This document shows, one piece after another, positions 50,238-63,200 of a stretch of 64,000 nt of DNA. The notes below the pieces were generated by a model. That model did no database searches. It was not told the origin of the DNA and worked only from the letters and a program-made list of their open reading frames with translations. The DNA is from Dimorphilus gyrociliatus. Taxonomy: Eukaryota; Annelida; Polychaeta; Dinophilidae. How positions within the stretch are numbered: the stretch's first letter is position 1; each line of letters begins with the position of its first letter. The translations under genes were made by a program, and so were the position numbers. The stretch lies in assembly GCA_904063045.1 (NCBI GenBank), contig CAJFCJ010000003.1:1612001-1676000 (forward strand), read 5' to 3'.

Positions 50238-52350
50238 TCAAGCAAAGTAGTGGGGATCCTTTTTTGCTTGGCAAATAACTTGTCGAAGTTTCTTCCTTGT
50301 ATCGGACATTCCAGGTCTATAAGACTCCTGTTAGAAAAATATAATAGAGATGAAAGAGTGCTAACGAAGCAACGACAGTAAAGCACAAAGGAAAAAAGCT
50401 GCCAAGCGCATGTAAACTAACAAAGCAAATTTTTTCTACTCCATTCGATTACAAGAAACCTCATTTTTAACGAAATGAGTTTTTTTTTTAGAGAAAATAT
50501 GTTTTATTTATACAGTGCTAACTTTTAAAGGCAATCGAAAAGAATATACAGTTCTCTCAATCAATTTTTAAAATTGTTTTTCTCCTTAGAACCTTAATAT
50601 TATCATTTTTCAATAAGTTAATTGGAGTTAAATCTAGTTACTGAGATTCCTTGAAGAGATTATAGCTAAAAAAACGGTACTGGTTTTTGAAGGACAAATA
50701 AAACCAGTCACGTCTCTGAATGAACTCGGTTGGCTCCATTTTTTTCATATTTCAAAGGTGTAATTGGCCTTCCATCACTTTTCGTTCACTTTTTAATTAC
50801 AATTCCCTTGTTTTATATTGTAATATTTAGAGTTTTGAATCATTGAAATTAATCAGTGTTTTCATGGAATCAGCAACGTAAAAAGTAAATGGACTTCCTT
50901 ATCTTTATCATTTCTTTTTATTGATATTTTTGAGTAACGGAGCAGAAGATTCAATATTGACATAAAGCTAATCTATTTTAAATTTGATTTTTAAGGTTTA
51001 AATAAGCAAACAATTATAATTTTTATTTATATATAATCTAACTCATATTTCGATAGTTAAATAGATTTAAATACTCAATTTCTATTGGAATTGATCATAA
51101 TTGTGAATGAATCTTGGTATTTTCACCATTACGAAGAAGATATGCTATATGTTTTGACACGAAAGCTATATAGCAGAACACTAGCATTAGCACTTAAAAC
51201 ATTTATTATTCGGCGTTTTATCTATAATTATGCAGGTGTTAATTATTACACAGGCAATATAATATATCGTATAAATGTAGCACTATATAATTGTGCGCCC
51301 CATATATTCATCTCAAATAAGTTGTCTATATATAGTATGTATCGTAACTATTGATAGATAAATGTACAGTGTCTTTGTACTAGTTAAGAACTGGGAAAGG
51401 TAACTAATGTAACACTCGACTCTGTATAATGTATTATTCGATCAACTCCCCAAACAGTTTGTCCCAGCTGAACTTGAAATTTCCCCAAATGTATATAACA
51501 TCCAATTACACTTCTCTATTTGCAGCTCGCCCCAAATAATAAATCCACATTCTCTAGCTAACTTTTCCCATAAGTCCCCAGCCATAATAGTATTTTCATG
51601 AATGAGTCATGCGAGAAAGTTAAAGAAAAATAAATAAACTTACCGCAAAACTCTTATTGTTGGTGGTACCACGAGAAGGCGGAGGTAAAGATGAACCCCT
51701 GTAATACCGTGTTGGCCTCCGAGGATCCAAAGACGGCATCCGCTGAGCCAACTCATCAAATTTAAACTCGACCTCATATTCCACAGCATTTTCAGGACCA
51801 AAGGAAATTGGTAAATAGCGGTCCAACATTGTTTTGTGCAAATGCATTTTGTTCTTAGCATCAGTCGCTCGATTTCTTAGTGATTCATAAGATGAAGGCG
51901 GTCTTTCCAATTCTACATCTGAAGAATTGCGGTAGGAAGAGTCCTACAAAGCAGATAATTTCAATAATTCGCTACAAGGCTTAGAAAGAATTTCTCTAAA
52001 TAAAATAAGCATTGAATGGAATGATTTGCTTATATCTGATTTGACTAGCTTAAAGTAATTTCAAAATTGAAAATAATCTGTTATCTTTCTTACGTTAGAA
52101 ACGACTCGTAGACGAGCAACGGGCCCACCTGGCGGAAGCCCTTGGTATCGTCGGGTCTTCGTCTATGAAATAATTTAAAAAATTTTAAATGAAAAGAATT
52201 TTATTTTATAAATTTGACAAAGAAACTTACAGCGGTTCCATAAGCCGGTACATGGGGTTGAATATAATTCGAAAGAGCCGGTGAACGCCTGTCGTTCGTT
52301 GGATAGCCCGAAACGGCTAGTTGCTGCTGTAGAAGTAATGGTGACCGCAT
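50238..52350 (-). CDS. Unrecognised basic protein, 192 residues
   Basis: Four exons (52350-52231, 52162-52094, 51943-51644, 50327-50238), all in phase 0, sum to 579 nt. The last intron is unusually long for this window (1.3 kb). The protein is rich in Arg, Pro, Ser and Tyr: MRSPLLLQQQLAVSGYP at the start, RYQGLPPGGPVARLR, then a helix-like part with MLDRYLPISFGPENAVEYEVEF, then SLDPRRPTRYYRGSSLPPP, and an end RKKLRQVICQAKKDPHYFA. No signal peptide or membrane helix. I do not recognise a family. It follows a second unrecognised gene of similar composition on the same strand, and the two may be parts of one complex locus with alternative promoters. Confidence 0.65.
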
Positions 52351-53407
52351 TATAAAGCGAAAAAAACCAACTGCGAGAAAACGGTTGTTTGCACGACCTA
52401 CATTTTTAGAGAAGCGATCTTACACAGATGAAGGGGTTTTTAGTACTTGTTACTGGAGGTTAATAATTAAGCCTACCTCTATTTCAAATTTTCTTATCGA
52501 CCGTCTAGCGAGCCGTATTGCAGTGGCTGTCGATAGGGAGGCAGTACCCTCCTGTTTCGAACGTTTGTTTCATTGTTTTCAGTTTTTTCAAAAGTACTTA
52601 AAATATAGAAAAAGAAAGTTGGAGATGGCTAGCAAGGCAAACAACAGCTTGCGGAGGTTTGAAGCAAGTAAGCTTTGAAAATAAACATTGCCTCTAGAAA
52701 TGTGAGGTTGGTTTTAAGATTTCAAACGTAATAATTCTATTTCAGATAAAAACTTTTAAATGGAAACAATGACTTTCTTTAAAGAAAAGCTTTCAATCTA
52801 TATAAAACGTTCGAAGAAGTTGGTACAAAATATTTTTAAATTATTTAGTTCTTTAGTTGTTTTGATTACTTACATGATTTAAGATCGCTCAAAAAACAAA
52901 CTTATGGTTAGGAATAAGTAAGGAGACAAACTAGGCAGTTCGTTTTGGAAAAGCTATACTAGATACACAAACATGTTCAAACTTTTGTAGAAAAAGCAAA
53001 TAAAAACCAGTTATTATTTTAGAAATAATATAAAATCAGATTATATAAAAACATTTTAAATATTCTAAAAGTAAAAATATTGGATAGTTCCAAAACGACC
53101 TGCGGTGGTGGAGTTAAGGGGAAATTCGGAGAAGTAAATCAGGACATCCTGATTATAAGTAGGCAAAATGTATTTCTGTATTAAAAGCGCCATCTCACGA
53201 TTTGTTTGATGAAACTTTACCAAAGACAAGAAACCACAATCTCAAATGATCAAACAAATCGTTAGATGTATGACGTTTTCGTATTAATTGTAAATGGAAT
53301 AGGTCCAATGTGTTTACGCACGATTAAATTAAGTTGTAAAATGGGTTGAATTAGAGATCTATTTTATTCTGAGTTAACTTGGGTCGCAATATTAACAGCT
53401 GAATTTC
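52351..53407. other. Spacer or long intron between two minus-strand genes
   Basis: No coding exon accepted. If the genes on either side are one locus, this is an intron. A short CTCF-like GCGCCATCT occurs near 53187-53195. Confidence 0.4.
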
Positions 53408-54397
53408 TTATCTATTGAAAATCTCACCTCCACCACCGCGCAAACGTCGTCCGCTACTGTCATCTAAAAGATCTTCATAACCCGAAACCTTTGATCGGTT
53501 TTCATTGACTCTTCTATCTATCGGGGTGTAGGGCACGTAGGATGAAATTGGTCGTTGGAAAGGTTGTTCGACGTAGTTCAATTCCGTTACATATGATCTT
53601 GGCAGTAAATTTGCCCTTGCTTTTAGCATCAGCAATCGCTCTTCGAGAGTTGGTGGAGCGATTTCTTCTGTCTCCACTCTTTTTATTTTTCTTTTAGGAA
53701 TTATTGGCCGTTCCATAGTTGCATTTTCGTTACCCCGATTTGAAATTTTCTGTTTCTTCAAAAACTTCGGAAATCTTCGACCACTTTGAGTCCAAGCATT
53801 GTAGCCTGGCCTTATACCTTCGAGTTCTATTTTATACTATACGCGCCACATGAATAACGGATACACAGCAAAAAAGCAAAAGGAAGTTAGGGAAAGAAGC
53901 GGTTAAACTTACCATTTTATTCGTTATATCATTCAATAGTCTTTGATCTTGTCTTCTTGAAGAAATGTGTTCGGTTTCCATATCATCCACGCCTGCATGA
54001 GTTATTCTTGCAGCTCTTCGTGAAACTGAGTTTACGTCGTCAGTAGATTACAATAAACATATATTGAAATTTACCAGGAAAGTATCCGGGCGCTATATCT
54101 CCGTCATCATCGTCATCAATAACAAACTTTCTACGGACCACCGGAGAAGAATCGATTAATGAGTCGGCAAATCCAGTCCCAGGACTATAATAGTGATGAG
54201 CATAACTAAAACTTGAAGACTATTTAAAAAAAGACAATCTATTATTTCAGAAAATAGTCTTGAATCACTTTACTTACTCTTCCTCGAGCCATTTTTAAGT
54301 ATGGTTCTTGTTCTCGTGAGAAATCTGTTTGAAAAAATGGCAACCATTTGTCAGCCCAATGAGCTTTTCCGGTTGAAGTTAAACAGATTCTAGTCAT
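53408..54397 (-). CDS. Unrecognised protein, 268 residues
   Basis: Four exons (54397-54278, 54219-54075, 54025-53913, 53836-53408) sum to 807 nt in frame. The start is MTRICLTSTGKAHWADKWLPF, followed by a Ser/Tyr stretch with an acidic run (VIDDDDDGDIAPGYFP), then MARGR-type and RRQDQR basic patches, RPGYNAWTQSGRRFPKFLKK, and a long basic C-terminal exon containing PPTLEERLLMLKARANLLP. It ends SGRRLRGGGGEIFNR. A GTGAGA donor inside the last exon, at 53427, offers an alternative splice after the glycine run, but the phase does not fit the next gene's first exon. No signal peptide or membrane helix. Family not recognised; a cytoplasmic or cytoskeletal role is only a guess. Confidence 0.65.
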
Positions 54398-55117
54398 TTA
54401 GCACTTCACGAAAATTTTACCAGAGTACCAATACAGTTATTTTTATACACTAGCAGAAACTATTCGTTAAAAGATTTGTGAAGCTAGCAACATTTTTATA
54501 GAAACTACGTCATTACATAAGATCTCTGGAATGTGAGAAAGTTTGAGAATCAGCGAAAACTTTTAGGAAATCTACAAAATCTTTATGTGTGCGTAAATTC
54601 GACACAAAAATAACTAAAAACAAAATTACTAATATTCACATGCCTAGATAATTTTAGAAATTTATAAAGTCGATTCCGAAATTATCGGAAAACTGTAGAA
54701 CACGTGTTAAAATAAATTTTAAAAAAAGAAAAACTTGAAGGTACAAACCTGAATAGAGCGGGCCTTTTCAGGCTCCGCTCATCTGCAATAGCCAACTTAT
54801 CTGATAGGTAGGCGGCCGATAGTTTATAAATAGTTTTCTGTTAGTCGATTCCATCTTAGGCCTAAGAAGAAGCGCTCTAAAAATATTGATATAGACCAAA
54901 TTGGAATACCTCCAAAAGTATTATTAATTTTTATGTAAAAAATTTGTTTTAAATAGCAAGTCACCTTTCAATAGAGAATTCATTTTTAAAGATATACAGT
55001 ATAATAAAGGCTTTAAATTATTTAAAAAATAAATGCGGTCCTGAATATTCTGCTAGCGCAAAAGATTTTTCTACTTGACGTATAAATTTCTATTTGCTAC
55101 GGTTTACCAAAATTAAT
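54398..55117. other. Divergent spacer with a GC-rich hairpin
   Basis: The 720 bp between the unrecognised gene (minus) and arsenite methyltransferase (plus). It is AT-rich apart from 54750-54840, which holds a hairpin at 54756-54780 and a TATAAATA near 54816. Confidence 0.5.
54756..54780 (+). other. Bulged hairpin with TTTC loop
   Basis: Six base pairs (GGGCCT/AGGCTC, one G-T) close a TTTC loop, extended by GAGC/GCTC past a single bulged C. The inner part has the stem-loop size of the replication histone 3' hairpin, but there is no histone gene upstream and no purine-rich element after it. Role unknown. Confidence 0.45.
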
Positions 55118-56576
55118 ATGTCTGATGGAATACATGATAGTGTTAAAGATTATTATGGTAAGGTGCTACAAAAAAGTGGTGATCTGAAAACGACTGCTTG
55201 TACTACATCGGAGAATGAATCCATGTCCAAATCGGTTAAACACGCCCTTAGCTTGTTAAGTGACGAAGTTCACGAAAAATATTACGGCTGCGGAATTGTT
55301 TTACCACCTGCATTAGAAAATTGCACAGTTCTTGATCTTGGCTGTGGTGCTGGTCGTGACTGCTTCTGCTTAAGTAAATTAATTGGTGAAAATGGGCATG
55401 TTACCGGGCTAGATATGACACAAGAGCAGGTAAATGAAAAATCGAGGACAGCCAATTTTATAAAATATCTCAAAGTCATGTTAATGTAATATGAAAGAAC
55501 TTTTCAGTTAGATGTTGCGAATAGAAATATTTCTTTTCATACCGAAAAATTTGGTTATTCTAAACCTAATATTGACTTTAAGAAAGGCTACATCGAAAAA
55601 CTAACGGAGGCCGGTATCAAAGCATCTACTTTTGACGTCATTGTGTAATTAAAATAGTGATAATTGTTTTATGCTCTCATATGCTATTCGTTCCAGGTCT
55701 AATTGTGTCGTAAACCTATCACCAGATAAGGAGGCCGTCCTGTCGGAAGCTTACAAAGTTCTAAAGGTAATTTAGATTTAATATAATAACATTACTGCTC
55801 TCCTCTACACTTAACACCAAATACCACCCAGGAAGGAGGTGAGTTCTATTTTAGTGACGTTTACGCTGATCGACGTCTATCTGAAGAAATTCTAAAAAAT
55901 GAGGTCCTATGGGGTATGTCTTAAATTAAAAGGAAGAATGCATGATAATTATTAATACTAATGAATTTTCTACACAGGGGAGTGCATAGCTGGTGCATTA
56001 TACTGGGAAGATTTAATTAATTTGGCAATAAAAGTAGGTTTTACCTCGCCGCTACTGGTGAGTGCGAGTTACATTGATATAAAGAATAAGGAGCTAAAGA
56101 AAATTCTTGGTTAATCATCTGAGTTTTATAAAATATAGCTTTTATTTATCTCATCATTTTCAGGCTGTGCTCAATTTATATCAGCTACGTACAGATTATT
56201 CAAAATTCCGAAAGGAGATTTTCGAAACTCTATTGCAGTTTATAAAGGCGGAATAGAAGATTTTGAGTCTAATTTGAAATTTGATTACAATCACAGTTTT
56301 CAGGTTAGTGGTAACGTATCTGTATAAATCAATAGGTCCAATAAATGTTTAACTTATAAACAGAAAGGTATACCCGTGCCAGTTACTGGTGAATTGTCTG
56401 GTGTGTTGAAAGGATCACGTTACTCGAAATTCTTTACAGTTGAAGAGCAAAAGCATTCCTCTGAAATTATCAATCCATTCCATGTGGCTGGAAAATCTTC
56501 AGGTGGATGCTGCGGAAAGCCAAAACAGGAAGAAAAGAAGACAAAATCATGCTGTTCCGGCGAGAAATGCAATTAA
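55118..56576 (+). CDS. AS3MT: Arsenite methyltransferase
   Basis: Transfers methyl groups from S-adenosylmethionine to trivalent arsenic for detoxification, in the cytosol. Seven exons (55118-55429, 55508-55644, 55697-55766, 55832-55913, 55978-56109, 56164-56303, 56364-56576) sum to 1086 nt and 361 residues. The start codon is the ATG before SDGIHDSVKDYYG, the usual N-terminus. The SAM site is seen as VLDLGCGAGRDCFCLSKLIGENGHVTGLDMT. The four cysteines that matter in the family are present: in TTACTTSEN, KYYGCGIVLP, VSNCVVNLSPDKEAVL and WGECIAGALYW. The end has vicinal cysteine pairs (SSGGCCGKPK and KSCCSGEKC), as in animal relatives. A polyadenylation signal AATAAA follows at about 56632. 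Confidence 0.97.
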
Positions 56577-59275
56577 GGGATTGAAGCCAGAATGTGATTA
56601 TCTAAGCTAAACTCATATTCTTAGACGTTCAATAAAACGACGATTCGATAACTACCAATTTTGTTGAATTGATTATCGGAAATTAAGTTATTGAGAATTC
56701 TACGGGCAGGGATATTAAATTGATATCCTTGTCCTATTATCATATTCACGTCCTTGAGTATTTTAATTGATAAAAAATCCAAGAATTAATAATACTTATT
56801 ACTAATAAATCAATAGCGGCTAAATTTTGGTCGTTTTTAAAATAAGGACCGAAGAGATTCTCAAAAGACTAAAAAGTTGGTTTAGAATCGACTCTAAATT
56901 CTCAATAATAGTATATACTATAGAATGTTTATAATATGCACCACAGTTAACTTAGGAAATTATTGCAGAAAGCGAAAGACGCTAAAGAGTCTTTTTCCAG
57001 CGATGATCGAGGATTTTTACTAATATAAACATGAAGTCCATTTTAATAAATAAAGAACTAGTAAACTAGATACAACTCTTGTATCATTTAATAAATCAAA
57101 AACGCAACAGTCGGCTCTCATAATAAATATATTATATTTGTTAAATTGTTCAAACTTTATGATGTCGCAATATTGTATCTAACTATTTACTTGTTTTAAA
57201 AAATGTCTTACGTAAAAGATTCCTATTCGGGACAAAGAGCTTTCAATTACTACTGAACTGTTCGGATCCAACAGTTTTTCAGATATTAATGTATATTTAT
57301 ATTTAAATATTTAATTAATTACATACGTTCCTGTTCCCTTTTGAGAAAAGATCTCAAAATATCTCCTCGAACCGTGAATTATATAATGATTCTTTTATGA
57401 ACCTTTTCATATGCAATGAATAAAAAATCTTTGACGGGTACAGCGGGTAGCAGGCAATCTGCGGTCATATTATTCAAATAAGTTTGTATGACACAATAAA
57501 GATAAAATAGTATTATTGATGCAAATACGTTTTTGGTATATATCGGATGACAATGATAATTTAGATTTAGATTACTGATTTTCTTTAATGTTTACTCTGG
57601 TATAAGCGAGTCGGTTGACGAAAAGAATACCAACAGAATCGATAATACTTATAAGCAAGTATTCCACTTAATTGGGAATTAAATTAATTTTATAGTAGAC
57701 TTGATTAAAATAAGAAATTTTAGCAGCATTTCCTTATTCGCCTCAAGTTATGATTCAAGATTTGTTGAATTAAAATATAATTTTATTCTATAAAGAAACT
57801 ACATGTTTTAAATGTTATCTAAAAAACATTCACACTTGATAGATTCTGACTAATTTGTTTTTATAGTGATCATCACTTGCAATTCGATTTGATCCATTTT
57901 TTCTTTTATCACCCTTTTAAATATTTATAATAAATTCTTTCCGGATTGTATGATACTTAATGGATTCACAAATAATTCCGCTAAATTTACTTTCGTTTTC
58001 TTGTTAACTTGACGGAAAAGTTCAGTTGAAAAACGCAAAGAATATTTGTATACTAATTTATTACTCAAATATAGCTTTTATTTATGTTGAACTGACTGCT
58101 AAAGATAACTTTGAATTCTTAACTTTTGACTTTTTAAGCTCTGTAAAAACATTACGAAAGAGCTTCCTGACTAAGGAGCCTCGTTGATTATTCTAAAATT
58201 GACTCTAAGTAGCTCATTTCCTGAAATTAAGATACTACTACGCCCTTATTACAGTGGTAGAATAATACTTCTCAAATCGCTGTATGCTAAAAGGCATTTA
58301 GTACTCGTTAATGATGGAATACAGTCGGTTTGAGAATGTTTAAATTCAGAAGCGCTTAAACTTGAAAAGATAGAATCCCTTTGGAGGTTTCTAAGTCATT
58401 TATACGTACTAAAAATAATCCTTTCGGCAGTGCTCAATTACGAAAGAGCTGTGAAGCAATTGATTGATTTCTGTGATTCGTAATAGTTAACTATCTTATA
58501 ATACAAATGGTCTCAACTTTCTGTTACTTGTCTTTTATGTCAAGGAAAAATACAGCAACTGAAAAATTTAACCATTTATGTAGATCACGAGTCAGTAAAT
58601 ACTTTTATTGCAAGAAATAATGTTAATTACAAAGTCTTCCTATTGTTATTCATGCAAACGGTATTTTATTAATTTAATAAACTTTTGCTGGTTACAAAAA
58701 CTTTTTATTCATATTTCAATGCAATCAAATTACTATATATAAAACATAAAAAATTTTCTCCGCTACTAAAATCTCGTATATGATTAAATGAATCTTTTGT
58801 GATATTGTTAAAAAGGTTTACTTGAAAATGTGCTTTTTAATTACAGTTAATTTCCTGCAGAAAAAGCGAGTGGGACTTGATACTTTAATAAGAATATTCG
58901 AAGCACTTTTAGTGATATATCTCCTTCATATCTTATAAAGTTGATGACATATTTTGCTCAAGTTAGATGCGCCAGTTTCTTAATAGAATTTTATTATAAT
59001 TTCGTTTCGTCCATGAAAGAAGTTTCTTGAATGTAGGCTACCAAAATACGAGATGCTTTTGTATCTGCTATAAGAAGACATAGATGAAAAGAAATCAGGA
59101 TCGTAACGGACTTAATAAGTATTTTTCCTTGATGCTCTATAACACTCTCATCCATCATACTAAATTGTCATTTATCACTCTAATTCAAATAATTAGTCAG
59201 AAATTATGTTTAGATTTTATTGAGACGCTGGACACGAGGTTTTCAGTCATTTAGAATCAGTGGAACAGGAAGGTA
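56577..59275. other. 2.7-kb AT-rich spacer, nothing recognised
   Basis: It contains the 3' end of the arsenite methyltransferase transcript. No coding exon, RNA gene or repeat array could be supported in the rest. Confidence 0.5.
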
Positions 59276-60238
59276 ATGCTTTTTTTATGCTTCTCAGCTA
59301 TTTTCGTCTGCCTTGGATTCGCAGCTAAAGGACAGGTGGAATTTAAAGAGCAAGTTGTGGTTGAGCAGGTTTTAGAAAACTGCAAATCAGCTTGCATCTT
59401 ATCGAGACCTATAAGAGATGCGAAACAAAAAGTTACTGTTGAAATGATGATTAGGTTGGTTGAAATTATTGATGGAGACCCTAAACTTGGAGAGTTTACA
59501 TTAAGATTGGCAGAGGATTATGTAATATTTTGAAATAAAAATATTTAACTTTCTATGAATTATCCTGATTTATCTATTTTCTATTAACGTATTTTAGTCT
59601 TGGATAGATTCAAGGTTATCGTGGCCAGATTCGGATGTTGATATGATCAGCCTTCCTGATAAGTATATCTGGATTCCTGATATTAAACCCAACAATTGTA
59701 GGTAAATGTAAAAACTAAAAAGTTAAGCTGCAATTAGAAATTGCCTTTGTGCACTTCACTTAGAATTTCGTATGATTCTTATTCGGCTGCATACCGTTCT
59801 CATCCAGCGAAGATAAAAAGAAATGGAAGCGTTCATTGGAGTAAATATCGCCTTATGAAGGTATAACAATGACATCTGCAGTTAAATACATGTTTACGTT
59901 ATGAACATCTTTTTTGCAACAGAGTATATATTTATTTTGTATTATAGTAAATTATAATTTTTCAGGTGAAATGTAAGTTCGATAGATCCAAACCAGTATT
60001 AACGAACATGTATGCATGTACAATTATTTATTACTCATCAATTTGGAATGCTAATCAGCTAGACGTAACTTCTATGACGAACTCAATAACGAAACATGTT
60101 GATTACGTAGAAAACTCTTTTTGGAACCTTAAGAAATTAGGTGCAAAAATAATACATTATAGAGATAAATGCTGTAAGGATTTATTTGTCCTAATTAATG
60201 TAACTTTTCATTTTACACATGCTTCTTATTTTGTGTAA
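59276..60238 (+). CDS. Acetylcholine-binding-protein-like soluble Cys-loop ligand-binding domain
   Basis: Four exons (59276-59521, 59598-59701, 59764-59860, 59966-60238) sum to 720 nt and 239 residues, the size of secreted AChBP rather than of a channel subunit (400-600). A signal peptide (MLFLCFSAIFVCLGFAAKG) leads into the pentameric-receptor ligand-binding fold: SRPIRDAKQKVTVEMMIRLV, YSWIDSRLSWPDSDVD, KYIWIPDIKP, RNGSVHWSKYRLMK, Cys-loop cysteines, IWNANQLDVT, and a loop-C vicinal pair in HYRDKCCKD followed by FVLINVTFHFTHAS. Translation stops right where channel subunits enter the first membrane helix. The binding-box Trp (IW), Tyr and Cys-Cys are kept. The Cys-loop spans 14 residues instead of the usual 12 or 13 and lacks FPFD. 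Downstream channel exons were looked for and not seen. Confidence 0.8.
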
Positions 60239-63200
60239 GCATGTATTGCAATAGACGCAATAGAAACTATTGTGCTATAGTATAGAAAAGCGTTATCGTA
60301 TTTCAAAATTTATTATTTCGAATAGAATGAGCAGTAAACATAAAAAGATTGGTATCATCTTTGTTTTTCTCTTTGTTGCGCTCACATTCAATGAAGAGTA
60401 ATCTGACTTCTTTCTAGGGAGTACATCTTAGCATTTCTTCAAATATTTCCTTCTCTTCCGGTCATTTTGAGATGAGAAAATATGAAAATACTTGTTCGAC
60501 CTTAAAACACACTTATCCTTTTAAAAGAAAATTAATAGAAATGAAAAAATGAAACATAATAAAGTACTGAGGCGGAAATAGAGTCAATACTCTTTCTTCA
60601 TTTTTAGTTTTTCCAGATGCACATTATAACAGGTTGATCATAATGTAAAAGTGGAATTTAAAGTATCGACACGTCTTCCTAGAATGATAAATATGAAAGA
60701 GTTATTTTAATTTCCACCATTATTATTTATTTAATTAGATATCAAGCTGTGGGATTTCTGTCGGGATATTTCAAATATGCTGTAAAGGAAGATAAATAAT
60801 ACATTATTGATGTGAGGGATTAGCAAAGATAATTGTAGGTATATATTTATATGTTTATCCGCCTCCACCTTGTTATCCCTTCAGAATAGCACAACCACAA
60901 AAGTTCCCAGAAGACAGACAAAATTTCTCAGCATGCTACTTATAGTATGAACAATGTCGTGTGAGGAATAAAAAAAATTACGAGTCGCAAAATGAGGGAG
61001 ATATGCCCTATTCTGTTTCGTTAGTTAGGGAAACGTTGCTGTCGAACCGATTTATCTCTGAAATGTAGCAAAATCTTAATACGGACAAAGGTCCAGACTG
61101 TACTTCTAAGGAGAATTGCTCCCCAAATACCAATCCTCGCAATGGAAACAGTTCCCTTTGTAAAGCCTCGGGCAAATTCTATATTTCATTAAAAAATTCT
61201 ACAGAAGTATCAAGAATATGAGAATATGTAAGAGACTTTTAAATTTTTGTTCTCGTCTGGATTTTAGTAGGTATTTTTATTGAGGTTGATAAGGAATATT
61301 CCTGGAAATTAGTTTCTAAATAAGCCGCTGGGGGGAATAAGTATAAAGTATAGCCCCTAATCTTTGTTTGACTTCCGAATCGGCTGCGTTAAAAGACAGC
61401 CAAATAACCCTTAGGAGAACTATTTTGACCAGAGAAAACACACAAAGAGTTAAGAGAAGATTTAGTGTAAATCGTGAATACTGCTACATCATTGCTGATA
61501 AAATTCAATATATGAATAAATTAATTTCTTAAAGATAAATGTAGTGCTTTGATTTCCCTTGTCTACCGTATGAATTCCATAAATTCGAATCCATCTAAAT
61601 CCCGAGTCAAAAAAGAATAAATAAATAAATTTAATTCCTTATCTTTAGCTCATTACTGTTTACCATCAAACTTCTTTGATATATAACGAGGTTATAGTTA
61701 AATTTAATGACTTGCTAGAAGAAGAATATGGTCCATAGAACAACACCGAAAGTTAATTACAACACTAATAATTGTAAAATATGTATGAATAACGTTACTT
61801 TTAGGAAATATAGTACCTCATAGATTCATATCCTATATTTTACATTTATTTTTAAATTTAATAAATCTCTCGCGAAAATACTTCAAATGATTCTGATTAT
61901 CCGATGAAAGTTTTCATACTATGACAAATAGCATTCGATCGCTACCATGTTATTACTTCAATTAGAAAATTGAAGCTGAGGATAGAAAATTCACACGGTT
62001 CGGAATAGAAAGATGATATGGAAATAGATAAACGCCATTAGGTGTATTACTATGATCTTAGAAAGACATAAAGAAAAGTTACATTTAAAAATTTTTAATT
62101 AAGTAATCAATTATGCATGATTTGTGCATTGAATACCTAATAAAAATAACTAGTATTCTGTTTGATATAAATGCGGGATACCCTCCAGTAAGCATATATG
62201 TCGTAAATACACTTCACATATTATATATTCGTATAGTAAGCATTAATAAAACTGTTAAATATATATATGAACAGCAATATATATATATTCAGTATATATG
62301 TATATTGTATATATTATCGTATTTATATATACAAATACTAGAACAATGCATAATCTATATTAATAAAATTTCGTTTAGAAATATTTCAATGATCATCAAT
62401 AGTTTTCTTAACATGCAAATGATATGATATATGTGAGGGGAAATTCGATAAAAAAACGACGCTTCTTTCGATCGTCAATACCAAAGAGTCTATACGGAAT
62501 ACATAGGCCTATACCAGATGTGTCCTATAGGCCTATAATAAATAATGCAACGCTCTCAAACGTAATGCGCTAATTCAGAGGGTTGCATATAAAAGTGGTA
62601 TTCAGTTTATCTTTGTACCAGTTTAAATGATATCATATGATCGATTCTTTATCTGTCTGATAATAATATAAAAATAATGAGCAATAGATAGCGCTTTATT
62701 GAGCTCCACCTAGCGGTAAATATACCAAATCATTTAAGACTACGCCGAGAGGCGTGAAAAAAAGCTATAAAATAGAATAAGCTTTTCACGTTAAATAGTT
62801 CAAATCAACTTCTATAGTCGATCATAATGAACAATCATCGGAAGAGGCATGCCCATTTCCAGTGTCTCGTTTCTCTACGATATCTATTTCATTCGTTGTT
62901 TTGTCTGTGAGATATAGTGGCTCTTCTAGACTAGAGATAGCTACCTAACATTCATATTTTGTATGCCCCTTCACTTCACCAAACAGAAAAGAACCCTAGA
63001 GAATAGTTTCTTCCATCTTTTGAATAAAAAAGATAATATGAACTGACAATGTCAGGAAAATTTTAAGTTTCATTTTCATATTATGAGATGTTAGCCTCAT
63101 TTCAATCAAATTTAAATGAATTATATATCAACCAATATCTATTGAATTCTTTCGTAACTTATTGATTATAAAATAACAAGTGGGGAAAAGCCTTTTCCAG

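Noticed and set aside
60326-60403. Short hydrophobic frame (KIGIIFVFLFVALTF) downstream of the AChBP-like gene
   Set aside because: It has its own ATG and a stop soon after, lacks the conserved start of a Cys-loop first membrane helix, and no in-phase splice links it to the upstream gene.
61060-61200. GC-richer patch open in several frames, one with spaced cysteines
   Set aside because: All frames being open reflects base composition; no splice-bounded exon or domain could be defined.
62113-62427. 104-codon open frame on the plus strand
   Set aside because: The sequence is largely TATA-type low complexity, giving a repetitive Ile/Tyr protein with no motif.
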